Positions 33,701-44,529 of a DNA stretch of 64,000 nucleotides are shown here, piece after piece. The stretch comes from Hexactinellida sp. DTS-2022 (lineage: Eukaryota; Porifera; Hexactinellida): assembly GCA_028753945.1 (NCBI GenBank), contig JAPNXP010000002.1, positions 6,448,001 to 6,512,000 on the forward strand, read 5' to 3'. Position 1 is the stretch's first letter; each line of letters starts with the position of its first letter. Both the position numbers and the translations under genes were made by a program. The notes under the pieces were generated by a model. The model made no database searches. It worked only from the letters and a program-made list of their open reading frames with translations, and was not told the origin of the DNA.

Positions 33701-34870
33701 GCATGGCTGCTGGACACGACGCGTATCCTAGAAACGCTGATTTCCTTCGGTTAGTCATTCCGTGTTGATCCCGCACAGCCGTCCAGGACACTATCAAATC
33801 TACCAGACTGAGTCAACGCCCACCCAACCCAAAATCCAGGCAGCTATCCAGGGTGAGCATACTCGCCTTACTGACCTACGGATTCGCCTAAGCCAGGGGA
33901 ACCTAGTCTACCTCTCCGCCGATGAGGCCCAGGAGCCTGTCTACTCCCCTCGCACCTCCTGACCACCATCTATGAACACTATCTACACAGAATATCCGAC
34001 CAACCCCCCTCTTCCAAGCAGTACCTGGGACATTTCAATGCCCTCAAGGTGGCCCTGATACGACAGTCCTCCTCGGTACTCATCGGAACTAGATGTGATG
34101 ACAGTTGCCGAAAGTTGTATTTCAACATCAAAGCTCACAAAGAGACCTTCCAAAAACTTTTAATACCACCAGACTCCCCAACATCTTTTGGGTACTCCAG
34201 TCGACCCCGCTCCCACCGCCCAATAACTTTTCCCAGCTGCCAACACTATCGACACCATCGGCCACACCCGAGCCCACCTCTTCCACAGCACGGACACCGA
34301 CTCCCTCATCTTCGCACGTGGCCACCACATCCGATGACAACCTATACCTCCTAACTTCCCTCGTAAGACACATTGTGAACCACAGTCACAGCTTGACTTC
34401 ACTGTGCTCCCTCTATCTACGCCGACACATTACTCGCCTGCTGCAGGAGGCATTCTGTTTAACCCAAAACATATTTGAGATTCTAGACCGCCTAGATATG
34501 TACGGACCATCCGATCATATATACACCGAAGATTTGGTTCAATTCTATCCTCGACACCTCACCGCGCAGTATTAGCGATTTCCTATTCTATTTTTCCTGC
34601 TAAGAGACTGGCTTTCCAATTGCTGTGCGGCCCCCTCCAATTCAATTATGCGACGGACGGCCACAAGATATACCATTTGGGCAATTGTGGCATTCCAATG
34701 GGCCTCCCTCTCTCCCCAGAACTGCACTACTCCTCACTTGTTTTTTGTTACGGACATTCAGACCACCGCCCCTCGGCGTATATACGATATACTTCAATGA
34801 TTTGGCCACCAATTTCACAGTGGCACACCCCCTGGAAATAGGAAATATTTTTACCATCATGTAAAATACC
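33700..34870 (+). pseudogene. Second Penelope-like reverse transcriptase, degenerate
   Basis: Pieces in different frames: LRIRLSQGNLVYLSADEAQE (ADKnxG position), SCRKLYFNIKAHK (LYxxxKxHK), SLVRHIVNHSHSLTSL, FEILDRLDMYGPSDHI, motif A DLVQFYP, motif B NCGIPMGLPLSPE (GxxMGxPLSP, classic for Penelope-like RTs), and motif C TIYFNDLATNF in which the first Asp of YxDD is Asn. Motif order and B signature support a Penelope-like RT of a lineage different from the one upstream (which has SQGSASAP and CLDD). Frames change at least three times. No thumb or endonuclease seen before similarity to repeat R1 begins at about 34905. Confidence 0.6.
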
Positions 34871-34904
34871 CAAACGTAGTCTATCTGATAGAGCATTGTC
34901 TAAT

Positions 34905-35530
34905 ATCTAAGGTTGCACTTAACGGTATCCCGGCGGGAAAATAATCGGAAATTTACCAAGAATTCACATCTCAACAAATAATATTTTTATGCTAGGCAAT
35001 ACAGAAGGACCATATTTATTGTTTATACAAAGTTTTCAGGTTTTTCCAATCGTGTTTTCAAAGATATGAGCTAATTTGTAGAGCGGACCATAGGTTTCAC
35101 CTCTTCGAACGATTCTAAGTATGTATTCCTCAGCATTGGTAAGATTAGTCATATCATTACTCCATCTAAGTGATCTCTGATGAAAATATGCAATATTTGA
35201 ACAAAAAAAATAACTAAAAAGTGAAAAGTTGCAACTTCATGGCCTAGCATCTCATTCGAGGGTAGGTTATCTTGTCAATTTTCTTTCTCAGACAGCTGAG
35301 CATCTAGGATCAAAATAACGTCTCAAAACACTCGCAATACCCGATTTCATTACCGTCAATAATACATTTCGTGACCCTAACAAGCACCGTTTTCAAAATG
35401 ATCCATATATGGGCATGTTATGTGCCCATTTTTGATGACGCTGCAAATTTCTATTTCCTAAATGATAAAACCTAGAGCTTAGCTCTAAACATGATATCAC
35501 ATCAATACCCATTAGCAAATCATTGAAAGA
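34905..35530. repeat. Dispersed repeat family R1, copy 2
   Basis: Parallels 22381-23000, including ATTCCTCAGCATTGGTAAGA, TCTCATTCGAGGGTAGG and the core CATATATGGGCATGTTATGT. Its right part lies directly against the Helitron helicase remnant. Confidence 0.7.
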
Positions 35531-35536
35531 ACAATT

Positions 35537-35905
35537 AATGGAGCTACTGGCCTCTTGAAGAAAATATTGTATTGTACCTAGAGCGATTCTCTGGAACGAG
35601 TTCCCTGTATCCTCTGGATGAGTTTGACGATCCTACAGTAGGAAAGGAAAAAGAGCAAAGTTTCAGCATCGTTATATTAGAGATAATGCAATTCCAAGGA
35701 ACTGGACTCCTATTGAATTGGAAACACGACGTTTCCAAAGAGGGAAAGGTGTGAGTTCCTATAAGATAGTTTAGGAAGCAGTTTCCTTTCTTTAGTAGCC
35801 GAAGCTCTTACAATTCATAAGAGTCAAGGCGATACTTACGGTTGTGTTGTAGTCCATATAGAAGTACGTATGCTACGTATTGCGTTATACACCGCGCTCA
35901 GTTGG
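35537..35905 (+). pseudogene. Helitron/PIF1 helicase C-terminal remnant
   Basis: In successive frames the DNA reads NGATGLLKKI, DEFDDPTVGKEK, FQHRYIRDNAIPRNWTPIEL, RRFQRGKGVSSYKIV, then VAEALTIHKSQGDTYGCVVV and RMLRIALYTALS. TIHKSQG and the following YxALS are helicase motifs V and VI of PIF1-type helicases; the NGATG..KKI opening and RxF..TIHKSQG order are those of the helicase end of animal Helitron transposases. At least two frameshifts; no Rep/HUH domain is present nearby. A host PIF1 pseudogene is less likely given the setting. Confidence 0.72.
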
Positions 35906-35917
35906 GAAAAAATCTGC

Positions 35918-36448
35918 ATTTTGTCGGTTTCAAAATTTGGCTAATACAAATCTCCCATAGGGCGATTTCCAAAAGTGTTGGTCGATATTATGCGGTAATT
36001 TGGCAATGCGGACATCAATGTTTGTTATCAGAATCAATATTTAACATTTTATCAAATTTCTCATAAAAAGATGACCTTTTTATCCATTTTTTGGTTTCAA
36101 AAGGTAGCAATATTTTTTATATACATTTTATCAAAATTCTAAACCGCCCACCAACCGCCCATAACGATGATCTCTATGTTAGATCACACAAAATATCTCT
36201 TTAGATAATAATGATCTTGCAAACTACACACTTATCTGGTTGAGTCTGAAGAAATCCCCCTATGGGACTTTTGTATTACAATCTAACTGCATGCCCAATA
36301 AAATTAAATTTATAAAAGATAGTCAGATTTCGTTTTTAGTTTCGAAATAGCTATAGTGTCTTCTATCATATATCTGAAAATCAAACACCTAACTTCAAAA
36401 CGAAATCTATGTGTTTTTTTGCATGAATCTGCCGTAATTTAACTTTAA
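35918..36448. mobile_element. TTAA family GGTTAAATTACGG, copy 1 (left end lost)
   Basis: Parallels 53497-54101: GGCTAATACAAATCTCCCAT, GGCAATGCGGACATCAATGT, CTGCCGTAATTTAACTTTAA. The right end TTAA is followed at once by a run of 22 C. Confidence 0.7.
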
Positions 36449-36470
36449 CCCCCCCCCCCCCCCCCCCCCC
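36449..36470 (+). repeat. Run of 22 cytosines
   Basis: An uninterrupted C tract directly after the TTAA at the end of a MITE. It lies in an otherwise A+T-rich region. Confidence 0.95.
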
Positions 36471-36513
36471 ATCTTACTCAATACAATTAATCCTATGGAA
36501 AAATATTGACAAT

Positions 36514-37748
36514 TTAAGGATGCTTGCCGCCAAAAGTGTATTAGCCCTATGGGTAGTTTTACGATTATTTTGGATATTGAGCTGAAATTCTCCATTATTG
36601 CCTGTAATAGCCCAACTAAGCATATAATCATGACTTTTGAACTTTTTATGAGCAATTTTCAGAATTCCATCATATTACGTGGCGGATGGCTTCCTATCTC
36701 CGTAATACTAAATATTGTATAGGCGTTGAATATTATCATAAAAACTGTTAGAGCTCAAGTTCTAAAATTTGCTGAGTATATACAGCACTACTATAGGAAG
36801 AAAATTGACCATTTTCAGACTGATCCGTTCACAAATATTTATTTTGGATATAAATACCCTAAACATGCGGGCATTAGTTCGAAAAGATCGATTTTTAGCC
36901 AATTTTTCTTGGACATGTCACGCAATATAAGTTCGTTTTGTTCAATCAAGGTCAAATATATAGTAACCGTTATATACTAATATGTGCCAAATTTTTGGCG
37001 ACTTTTGATATGTATTTTATAAAAAACAATTGGTCAAAGGTCAGAAATCTCTGTTTTGAGTTATTAAGGGTCAAAGTTTTTCCGAATAAAACACTCTCTA
37101 ACTAAGATATTACAAGGTGTTTCATCCCTGTATGGAACGAGTATGTAAGCTTTTATTCGTACGATAAGCTTTACATGTATTCAGTCATTGTTCGTAACTA
37201 AATGACTTGATATATATCCATTTATGCAAGTCCACTTTATTTTGGGACACCGGCTGGAAAAGGAATTTGATGTAATTGGCTGTGAGAATTGTTCGAAATT
37301 CAACAGAAAGTTCATTCCAGCAATGTTTTGAACTACTATGTACATGCACCATGTATATGTGTGGAATCTTTCAATTGAATTGCTGTATATCCCAGAATAA
37401 TAAAATGATAGTCACCATAGAGATTCGAACCCATAACCTCAAATATACATTCTCCATATGAATTCCACCGTGCCGTTGATACATATTAGTAATATATGAA
37501 CTGATATTAGTATCAAAATGCACATAAATAACCATCAATGGTGATAAATGTGAGGAATGTTCACATAATCACCGATGTCATCAAAAATGACGTCACTAAT
37601 AATGCACTTTTGAGCAAAAATATTCTAGATTTTTGAAAATTTGCACTTCCAACAGAATTCCGGGTTATTTTTGCATGTTATTTCACAATAATCGACACTT
37701 AAATTTTTGAAGTTAAATACCGGATAATTTGGCGGCAAGCATCCTTAA
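36514..37748. mobile_element. TTAA-flanked element, GGATGCTTGCCGCCAAA family, 1235 bp
   Basis: TTAAGGATGCTTGCCGCCAA at left and TTGGCGGCAAGCATCCTTAA at right are exact complements. No transposase motif inside. A tRNA-like A box/B box pair lies within it on the minus strand (37410-37475). Confidence 0.85.
37405..37475 (-). ncRNA. tRNA-like pol III promoter remnant (possible SINE head)
   Basis: On the minus strand CGGCACGGTGG resembles an A box and GGGTTCGAATC is a good B box; they are about 43 bases apart, the tRNA distance. Stems do not pair well, so this is not a functional tRNA. It may be the head of a tRNA-derived SINE or chance. Confidence 0.3.
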
Positions 37749-37852
37749 GTACAATTATGTAGGCTGGTATATACAAATTGTGAATTAGGAGTGTGTGTTA
37801 GGTGTAATGTGTGAGAGGGTGGAGGCAGTTGATGTCATAAATAGGTTGATAC

Positions 37853-39888
37853 CACAGTGGCTTAACACATGGAAATAGGAAAATATTTGTGTTTATCAAA
37901 ATGCCTCTAAATGGTATTAAATTAAAGTTAGATAGTATACTAACATTCATTTGAAATTTCAATTGATTCGAACACAAACTACGCCGATAAATAATTTTTT
38001 AATTATATCAAATGTATAGTTCCATTTGCGGTTTTCAGAATTCATAAAAATACAACATATTTCATTTAACTCTGAACTACATTGTATAAGGAATCGTGGT
38101 TATTTTGTATTCAAATATATACAAAATGAGTATGCTAAATATATATTTCTATACTGATTTACTGCAACACTGATGCATTATAAATTTAACAGGGGGTAAA
38201 AGCTCTTATGAACCAAAATTCTTCGAACTTTCAAAATTTAAAATCTCAGGTAAGCGCAAAAAAAAGTACATCAAAAATCAACGAGAAATTTTGACAGGTT
38301 TTAGATTAATGTTGTAAGAATTAATTATGGAAATCTTAGCTTCCGAAACAGTGCGCAACTTTGAATATTTTAGCGAATTCCATTGTCTCTTTGTGTTGCT
38401 ATGAAAATGTTAAAACGAATTATTCGCTACTATTCAGTAGTATATCTTATTGGTTACCCAAATGTATGTAAATTATTGTATATTAAGAACAACTGAGCAC
38501 GTAAGGACAATTTCATTAATCAGAGCAGCGAACTATGAACTCATATTGGGTTTTTGATATTGAAGGCTGTTAGTTTTGCACAATTCGGAGGTTATTTAGT
38601 GTGATGCACAATTGACAGCTATGCTAGAAAAAGTCATCTAGGGTATTATGAGTTCTAATACACGTTATAATTACATTCAGAACCATCTACCCCCTTTACA
38701 TGAGTGTACAAATCCTTATATCCCTTGGGAACTGGGCTTTACGAAATATTCCCCATGTTCAAGATATTTGAACAATAATCATGGGTGAGTATTAAAAGAT
38801 TGTTAACAAACCAAAAATTTTGCGTTTCATTGATTTACAACAAATCGCCCAGAACTAAACTTAAAAGAGTGGATACATCATTTTTGATGATGCCATTCAA
38901 TTCGCAGCTATCAATAACCTATATGTCAATAATACTTCACTTTTGAGTACCTGCAACCCAAATGCCTATTTCCTATCAACTACAGTTTTAAGGCTCGACC
39001 GGCATCATTAAAACAAACATCCTAATAATCATTAATTCGATATTAGTTCAGATTTCGAATGGTCTAGAGGTTGGGTATATTCACGCGAAATTTTATCCGG
39101 GAATAATAAATACTTTAGAAAATACAGAACCATGCGCCAGTGACATAATATAATAATTTGAGGGGGATTTCGTCACATATTATAGAGAAATAATAATATT
39201 TTTATGGTAAATCACTTCATAAATTAGAAAGAAACCATTGCATAAGACTTAGTTAACATTGTTATATAACCACACATTATTAGATTCCTAATGAATGAAG
39301 TGTATATATATATAGTAAACTCTATTATAATATAAATAAACAGCTAATTTTCAATAAATAGTCGACCTAGTCCAACGTGCGCCCATTTTGAAAAAAATTC
39401 TCTCAAGTATTTGATCATTTCAAACTTATGTTATTTTGCCTATATAAAAATGAAGCGATGCAGCATCATTTTGATATTCTTCATGCATTTGAAAATTTGT
39501 TGTAAGTGTTTGAATCAGAAAAATGCAAAATAATCAAGAGAAATTGATAAGTTTCACTTTGAAGCGTGATAGCACAATACTGTGCATATAAATTGAATTC
39601 AAATGATGCTGCATTTTCTCATAATTATACATAGATAATATCTAATGAATATCAACTCTTAATCTTTCTAAGTTTTTTTCTAAAATGGGCGCACCTATTT
39701 TCATACAGGTATAGGAATTTAATATTACGTAATATGGAACTTTAATCAATCACTCGAATGATTATTTTTCGAAATCAATTCTGATGGTGGATTTGTCATC
39801 AGTATAGATAAGGTTAAATCTTATATAATACAAAGTCTACAATATCAACAATTTAGTGATGATGCCGGTCGACCCTTAAGCCACTGTG
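37853..39888. mobile_element. Element with CACAGTG termini and 5-bp duplication (Transib-like?)
   Basis: The left end CACAGTGGCTTAA (37853) and right end TTAAGCCACTGTG (ending 39888) are exact inverted repeats of 13 bases. GATAC immediately precedes (37848-37852) and follows (39889-39893), a perfect 5-bp duplication. Ends beginning CAC with 5-bp duplications are features of Transib/RAG-type transposons. The right end is split by a TTAA element (38988-39879). Without it the element is about 1.14 kb with no transposase motif, so it would be non-autonomous. Superfamily is an inference. Confidence 0.55.
38988..39879. mobile_element. TTAA-flanked MITE, GGCTCGACCGGCATCAT family, nested
   Basis: TTAAGGCTCGACCGGCATCA at left and TGATGCCGGTCGACCCTTAA at right. 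It was inserted at the TTAA within the right terminal repeat of the CACAGTG element: removing it restores AGTTTTAAGCCACTGTG. Inside, about 39378-39692 has another inverted pair, GTGCGCCCATTTTGAAAAAA and TTTTTTTCTAAAATGGGCGC, which may be a further nested element. Confidence 0.78.
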
Positions 39889-39893
39889 GATAC

Positions 39894-41042
39894 AAGTGAT
39901 GCAATAGAGCGCATGCGCGGAGGTTGCACACAAATCGATAGACCTCAACTACAAAGTTCACTATCTATTTATATTAGGTTAATCGCGGATGTTCATATGA
40001 AATTGAGGTTTATTTTTGGATGTTCACTATTCGGGAATATTCTTCGCTGCTATTTCTCTATGGCACTGCAGCAAATGGATCTTCAGCTTGAGAATTTCCA
40101 TACCGCAAAGTGAGCAAGTGATATTAATCTGAGCAGATTTCTTTTTTGAAAATTTAGTTCGACTTTTACAAGTTAATTGTTTCTCACTTTTATAGTCAAC
40201 AAAGAACAACTCATTGCAAACTCATTCAATATATGTCTGTACAGTGAACAAGTGCAAGGGTGATTAAGAGCAGCTTTATTGCTGCATGTATTTTTTCCTG
40301 CAAGCATTAGTTGGGCAAATCTCTGCTCAAGTTTATCCTTCTTTTTCGCTAGGTTCTGCTCATATGTATATTAGGCTATTTTGGATTGTGCGGCCTTCAA
40401 TGAGTAGCTCGAACATATCTTCTTTCAGCCACGACTCAAGACGTCTTATAAAGCAGTTGGTATGTCCGTTTTATTTCGATCTATTGTGCGGCCTACTGCA
40501 GAAATAGTGTGGGGATTACGGTTGCAGCGCTCATAGCAATCGAATCCTCGCGCTTTCTCTGCAAGTGCGTCGTAAATTCTGGTCATCTCTCTCATTTATT
40601 GCTTGCACATAACTCCAGAGGGCAAAGATAATAAGTATCTTTCTTCACCATTACACACCTCCTTTAGTGCAATTTCAATGCAGCAGCGAAGATCTCTCCT
40701 TCTTTTCCTTTTTCTCTCCTTCTTTTTGAAATAGAGAATTAAGATTGAGGTGTAATAATTTGTGTACACAAAGTGTGTTAATTAAGTCCTTAATTATGTT
40801 GTTCTTTTTAGACAACTTGAAGACTTCTCGATTTGTTATAAATTGCTTACTATAACTAAAGAACTCGCTCTATTGTTAAAAGTTATTCTTGTCCTATTGT
40901 TACCGGTATTGCCATTTATCTGTTTATAAATATGAGTAAATATGGTTATAGTAGGATACATAGAATTTAACTAAGGATAGTATGAAAATATTGATGATAC
41001 TAACAAGGCAAATAAGTTTTCTTGTCTATATAGGTAATAAGG
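39894..41042. other. Mostly non-coding; one minus-strand C2H2-like frame
   Basis: Minus frame 40209-40027 encodes ITCSLCGMEILKLKIHLLQC then HREIAAKNIPE, with C-X2-C and a downstream H/C pair reminiscent of a zinc finger in transposon-derived proteins. On the minus strand further upstream (about 40590-40450) RIYDALAEKARGFDCYERCN precedes NPHTISAVGRTIDRNKTD. Both may be decayed coding fragments of one element; neither family was identified. Confidence 0.25.
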
Positions 41043-41768
41043 CTAATCAATATCAGCAAAAAAATATGGTCTCAGCTTATCCATTGTTTTACTGTAGAAC
41101 ACTTATACATAGTATATAATGAAACAACCATTGAAATTTCCATTTTACAAATACTTTTTTTGAAAATTGATTTTTTAAATTTCGTAATGTTAAATTCCTA
41201 TACCCTAGAGGGTTTGCGCCAACATTCCCACAGAAATGTATATACAAGATGTTAAGTTGAATGTTATTCTATCCTATAGTTCATGAATAGATCTGTGATT
41301 TGTCGGGTTGTATAAGCTCTATCAAATTTATAAGTATTATTTTTTTTATGTTTAAAAAAAAGATTGGACAAAAACCCCCTCTTTTTTTGGATTTTCATGG
41401 AATTTCGTCACGATTAGGTCATAAAATGTGAAGAATGCATCGAAAATCTTATACAACCCGACAAATCACAGATCTACTCATAAACTATACGAGAGAAGAG
41501 GATTTAACATGATGTCTGGTATTTAAACTTCTGGGCGAATGTTGGCGCAAACTCACTTTGTCCGTTTTAGTGGTTTTTTGAAAAATTTCGTCATAATAGG
41601 GGTTAATATTAATAAAAAAAGAAAAGATCCCAAAAGATTTAGTTCTAGACCGATTTTAGTAAATTTTATCTGGATCTATATACTACATGTATAGAAGTAG
41701 TGTTTAATGCAATAAACTGTAAAATGAGTTTATTTTCGATCAAAAATATTTATTTAGTTTCTGATATT
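41043..41768. repeat. Dispersed element with long inverted arms, copy 2 (uninterrupted)
   Basis: Same element as 16304-17822 but without the hAT insertion. Arms at about 41210-41335 and 41435-41570 (TTTGCGCCAACATTC against GAATGTTGGCGCAAA; GATTTGTCGGGTTGTATAAG against CTTATACAACCCGACAAATC). Junction GTTCTAGACCGATTT at about 41643 is the empty site for the 16899-17684 hAT element. Confidence 0.8.
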
Positions 41769-42119
41769 GAAATCAGTTCCATTTGAGTTGAATTTGGCGG
41801 ATGATCTATGTCCACATCCATCATGCTGTAATGAGGGATCTTTATGAATAATCATCTCTTCCCCTTGAAAATACACCATTTTGTCAATGTGATGTTTCAG
41901 GTACTGTATTAGTGTATTTTTAATGTCTGTTATCTGATCTGTACTTTCATCTGAAAACATATAATTGTTTCCGAGTGATCTTCGTTTTCTGTGTTTTATA
42001 ATAGTTGCATCAAATTTGAATTAAACACTGCTGTTGTTTTGTTAATTCTTTATAATCGATTTGATTTGAAGTGAATAATCGCAAATAAGTTGTTTTATAA
42101 TGATAATAATTATGTAGTG
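41769..42119. other. A+T-rich spacer with an unassigned minus frame
   Basis: Minus frame 41960-41754 (DIKNTLIQYLKHHIDKMVYF, then EEMIIHKDPSLQHDGCGHRS) begins here and runs into the repeat. It reads like protein but no family was recognised. Confidence 0.25.
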
Positions 42120-42383
42120 TACCGTATTTCCTTGAATAGTAGCCCCCCTTCGAATAGTTGCCCCCCTTGAATAATCGCCCCCCCAAATTGGCAAATAACA
42201 TTTTACTACCGCTGCCCGGAGTAAATATATTTATTGAATTTTAATGGCAATACGATTATCAACCGACTAATACTAAATAATTTGTAACAACATGTGATAT
42301 TCTCGAAAAGTAACAAAATTATTGGTCAGAAAAGAGCCTAAAAAACAATAATCGCCCCGGCTACTATTCAAGGCAATACGGTA
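42120..42383. mobile_element. TA-flanked MITE, ACCGTATTT family, copy 2
   Basis: TACCGTATTTCCTTGAATAG with AGTAGCCCCCC repeats at left; CTACTATTCAAGGCAATACG then GTA at right. Interior runs opposite to copy 1 (GATTATCAACCGACTAATAC here against ATAATCGGTTGATAATCG there). Confidence 0.78.
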
Positions 42384-42446
42384 TTTATAGCTGGCAATAT
42401 ATCAATGTGCAAGTAATTCTTATAAATTGATACGAAATCGGGATCG

Positions 42447-43259
42447 GTAGGGAAGGAATTTAACCCGGGTTAAATAGGTTTTGCCCAGCCCAGTGGGTTA
42501 AACCCGAGTAAAGCCGGGTTTAATTAGTTTAACCCGGGTTAAAGCGGGTTTTATTCTCCAGAAACGGATTTTCCCAGTTATAGTCCTTGTTTTCAAATTC
42601 AACGATATAATTAATTATTTAAGCGTGTTTATTGTAAGAGGTGCATATCAAAATCTAATATACTAATGAAAATCTGAAACAAATGTAGAGCAAATGACCA
42701 GTCAAACTCCACTGAACCTCTCAATTCCCGATAACAGGTTACCTATTTTGCTGTTTTCTCTAAGCTAATTTATTTCGAAATTGTTCTGGACTAAACTAAA
42801 ATTAGAAAATATCCGCTCAATAGTAGCAGAACTTACTGGTAGCCGTAGTAAAAGAAGGGCTAAGTCACACAACTTTGGATCTACATCTTTGTATGTTTTT
42901 TTAAAATGCATAACCACCAAACACATGGTTTACTTTTTCGAGAAAATTCTCATCGAACATATGTTGTGGAATTGTTTACTTGAAGAACCTCAGATTGTTG
43001 TAACTTTTAAGAAATCCCATAGTTCGTACCTCAGGTATTATCAAAAAACATCATTACGGAATCTCAATATAATACTTGCAGAATAAGGATTTTCAATCAA
43101 AACAATTAACATAGCTAAAATTAACTTGATTTACAAGTACATTAGAATAAAACCCAGTTTAACCCAGTTTAACCCACAAAAAGGTGTTTAGCCCAGCCCG
43201 GGTTTAACCCGGGTTTAATTCGGGTTTAACCCGGGGGTGGGTTAAATTTTCCAACCCTG
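42447..43259 (-). mobile_element. hAT element with TTTAACCCGGG-rich ends
   Basis: Left GGGAAGGAATTTAACCCGGG and right GGGTTAAATTTTCCAACCCT match as inverted repeats; AACCCGGGTTAAA motifs repeat in both subterminal regions. GATCGGTA before and GATTGGCA after agree at 6 of 8 bases, consistent with an old 8-bp duplication. It encloses the transposase remnant on the minus strand. Confidence 0.72.
42765..42905 (-). pseudogene. hAT transposase dimerisation-domain remnant
   Basis: Minus-strand frame reads TYKDVDPKLCDLALLLLRLP, then VSSATIERIFSNFSLVQNNF and stops at 42765. The P.SSA..ER.FS....V pattern is the conserved C-terminal block of hAT transposases. Most of the rest is unrecognisable. Confidence 0.75.
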
Positions 43260-43299
43260 ATTGGCACACTTCCCCTTATTCGCAAAATGAAACGCGCAA

Positions 43300-43880
43300 A
43301 GACAAAACAAGTTTGTTATCCAGATGATACCAAGGGAGGCCTGCTACACCGTGTCAAGGCATGGTGGGACCAGTAAAATATAGCTGGATCTGCATTTGAA
43401 TAACTTCCGAACTCGAGCAAGACATGCCTTGTCGTAAATAAACTAAGAATACTGAAGCCGTAACACTTTTCAACGGAAACGAGATCAACATCACGTGTCA
43501 AGAGAGAAAACTACTCGGTTCCGCCGTAGGAACAGAATCTTCTGTGCGATCTTCACGTGGAAAAGAAAATTGACGAGTTCAGATTAGAACTCTAATATAT
43601 CCGAAATAGCCAAACACAACCCTAATTAGCATACGCTGCCCTTACACATGGACTATCCGCGAAATGGCTGTTGATTAGTAGGACTATACCGAGCGTGGAA
43701 GACTTATTCGGCCGCTGGAGCTAACCATCCAAGTGCAGCTGACACCCAAAATGACGGGGAGTGATGAACTCACCACCAGGATAGTGAGATTTTCTCACTC
43801 CCTATACGTCTAGGGGAACTTGGACTGAGGAGATTTCCAAGGAGAATAACACACATAAATCATGATACACTGCAAGGTTT
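43300..43880 (+). pseudogene. Reverse transcriptase C-terminal remnant (retroelement pol)
   Basis: The plus strand reads VCYPDDTKGGLLHRVKAWWD (YADD-like catalytic motif with the two Asp), then LPNSSKTCLVVN, then in another frame LFNGNEINITCQERKLLGSA with VGTESSVRSSRGKEN, then LAYAALTHGLSAKWLLISRT and IPSVEDLF. This order (DD motif, linker, YxPNxxKT, L.G..I....LG, YAAFTHGL..KW) matches a widespread invertebrate RT family known from cnidarian and other genomes; whether it is DIRS-like or non-LTR I cannot decide. Several stops and frameshifts. Confidence 0.6.
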
Positions 43881-44529
43881 GGAGATTATATATCTTGGTA
43901 CAGTGCCATAGTATACACATGAAAGAGATGCTGCTGAGAACTGTATCTTGAGAATGGAAATACCTACAGTAAGAGACTGAGATATCTCACGACACCCTAC
44001 ATCCTTTACCCTACAATTATTTCATTAAACATCCATTTTTGAAATAATTGTCACTATATGAAACTGATCCCCACCACCTACACACCTTGCGTAAGGGGAA
44101 ACATATTTATTATTATTATTATTTAGGCAAAATGCAAAACGGATCTGTGATCCTTTAATTTCTAAACTCCTACTTCATGACTTGTTGCGAGTTAAAGTTA
44201 TATGTAAGTGGCATTTCTTTAGACTCCAAATCATGCAAAAGTGGATTAGAGAATCTCAATTTGACAAAGACATATTCTGAGATATGTTTCACATAGATCA
44301 TCGTTATGGGCAAAAGGTTACTGGTTTATAATATTAATTTAATTTTCATGCAAATTTGACTATGAGGAGAAGAATATTTGCAATGGTATGATTCATGAGG
44401 AAGTGAAAGTTAGTGTATTAAATGGAAAGGTTTATAATTATTCAAGTGCATGAATTATTTATAATTGTTATGTCTAGTTTCAGACATCACTATCTAAGGT
44501 ACATAAATTATCGTTAACGCTAGTAACCT
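43881..44529. other. Mostly non-coding, TTA microsatellite
   Basis: Tail of the RT-like reading fades. A short (TTA)n run lies at about 44106-44126. Confidence 0.35.

Noticed and set aside
37396..37480. Functional tRNA gene
   Set aside because: Boxes are present but acceptor and T stems do not pair.
37853..39888. hAT element with CAGTGG ends
   Set aside because: Reading the ends as CAGTGG gives no matching 8-bp duplication, whereas CACAGTG gives a perfect 5-bp one.
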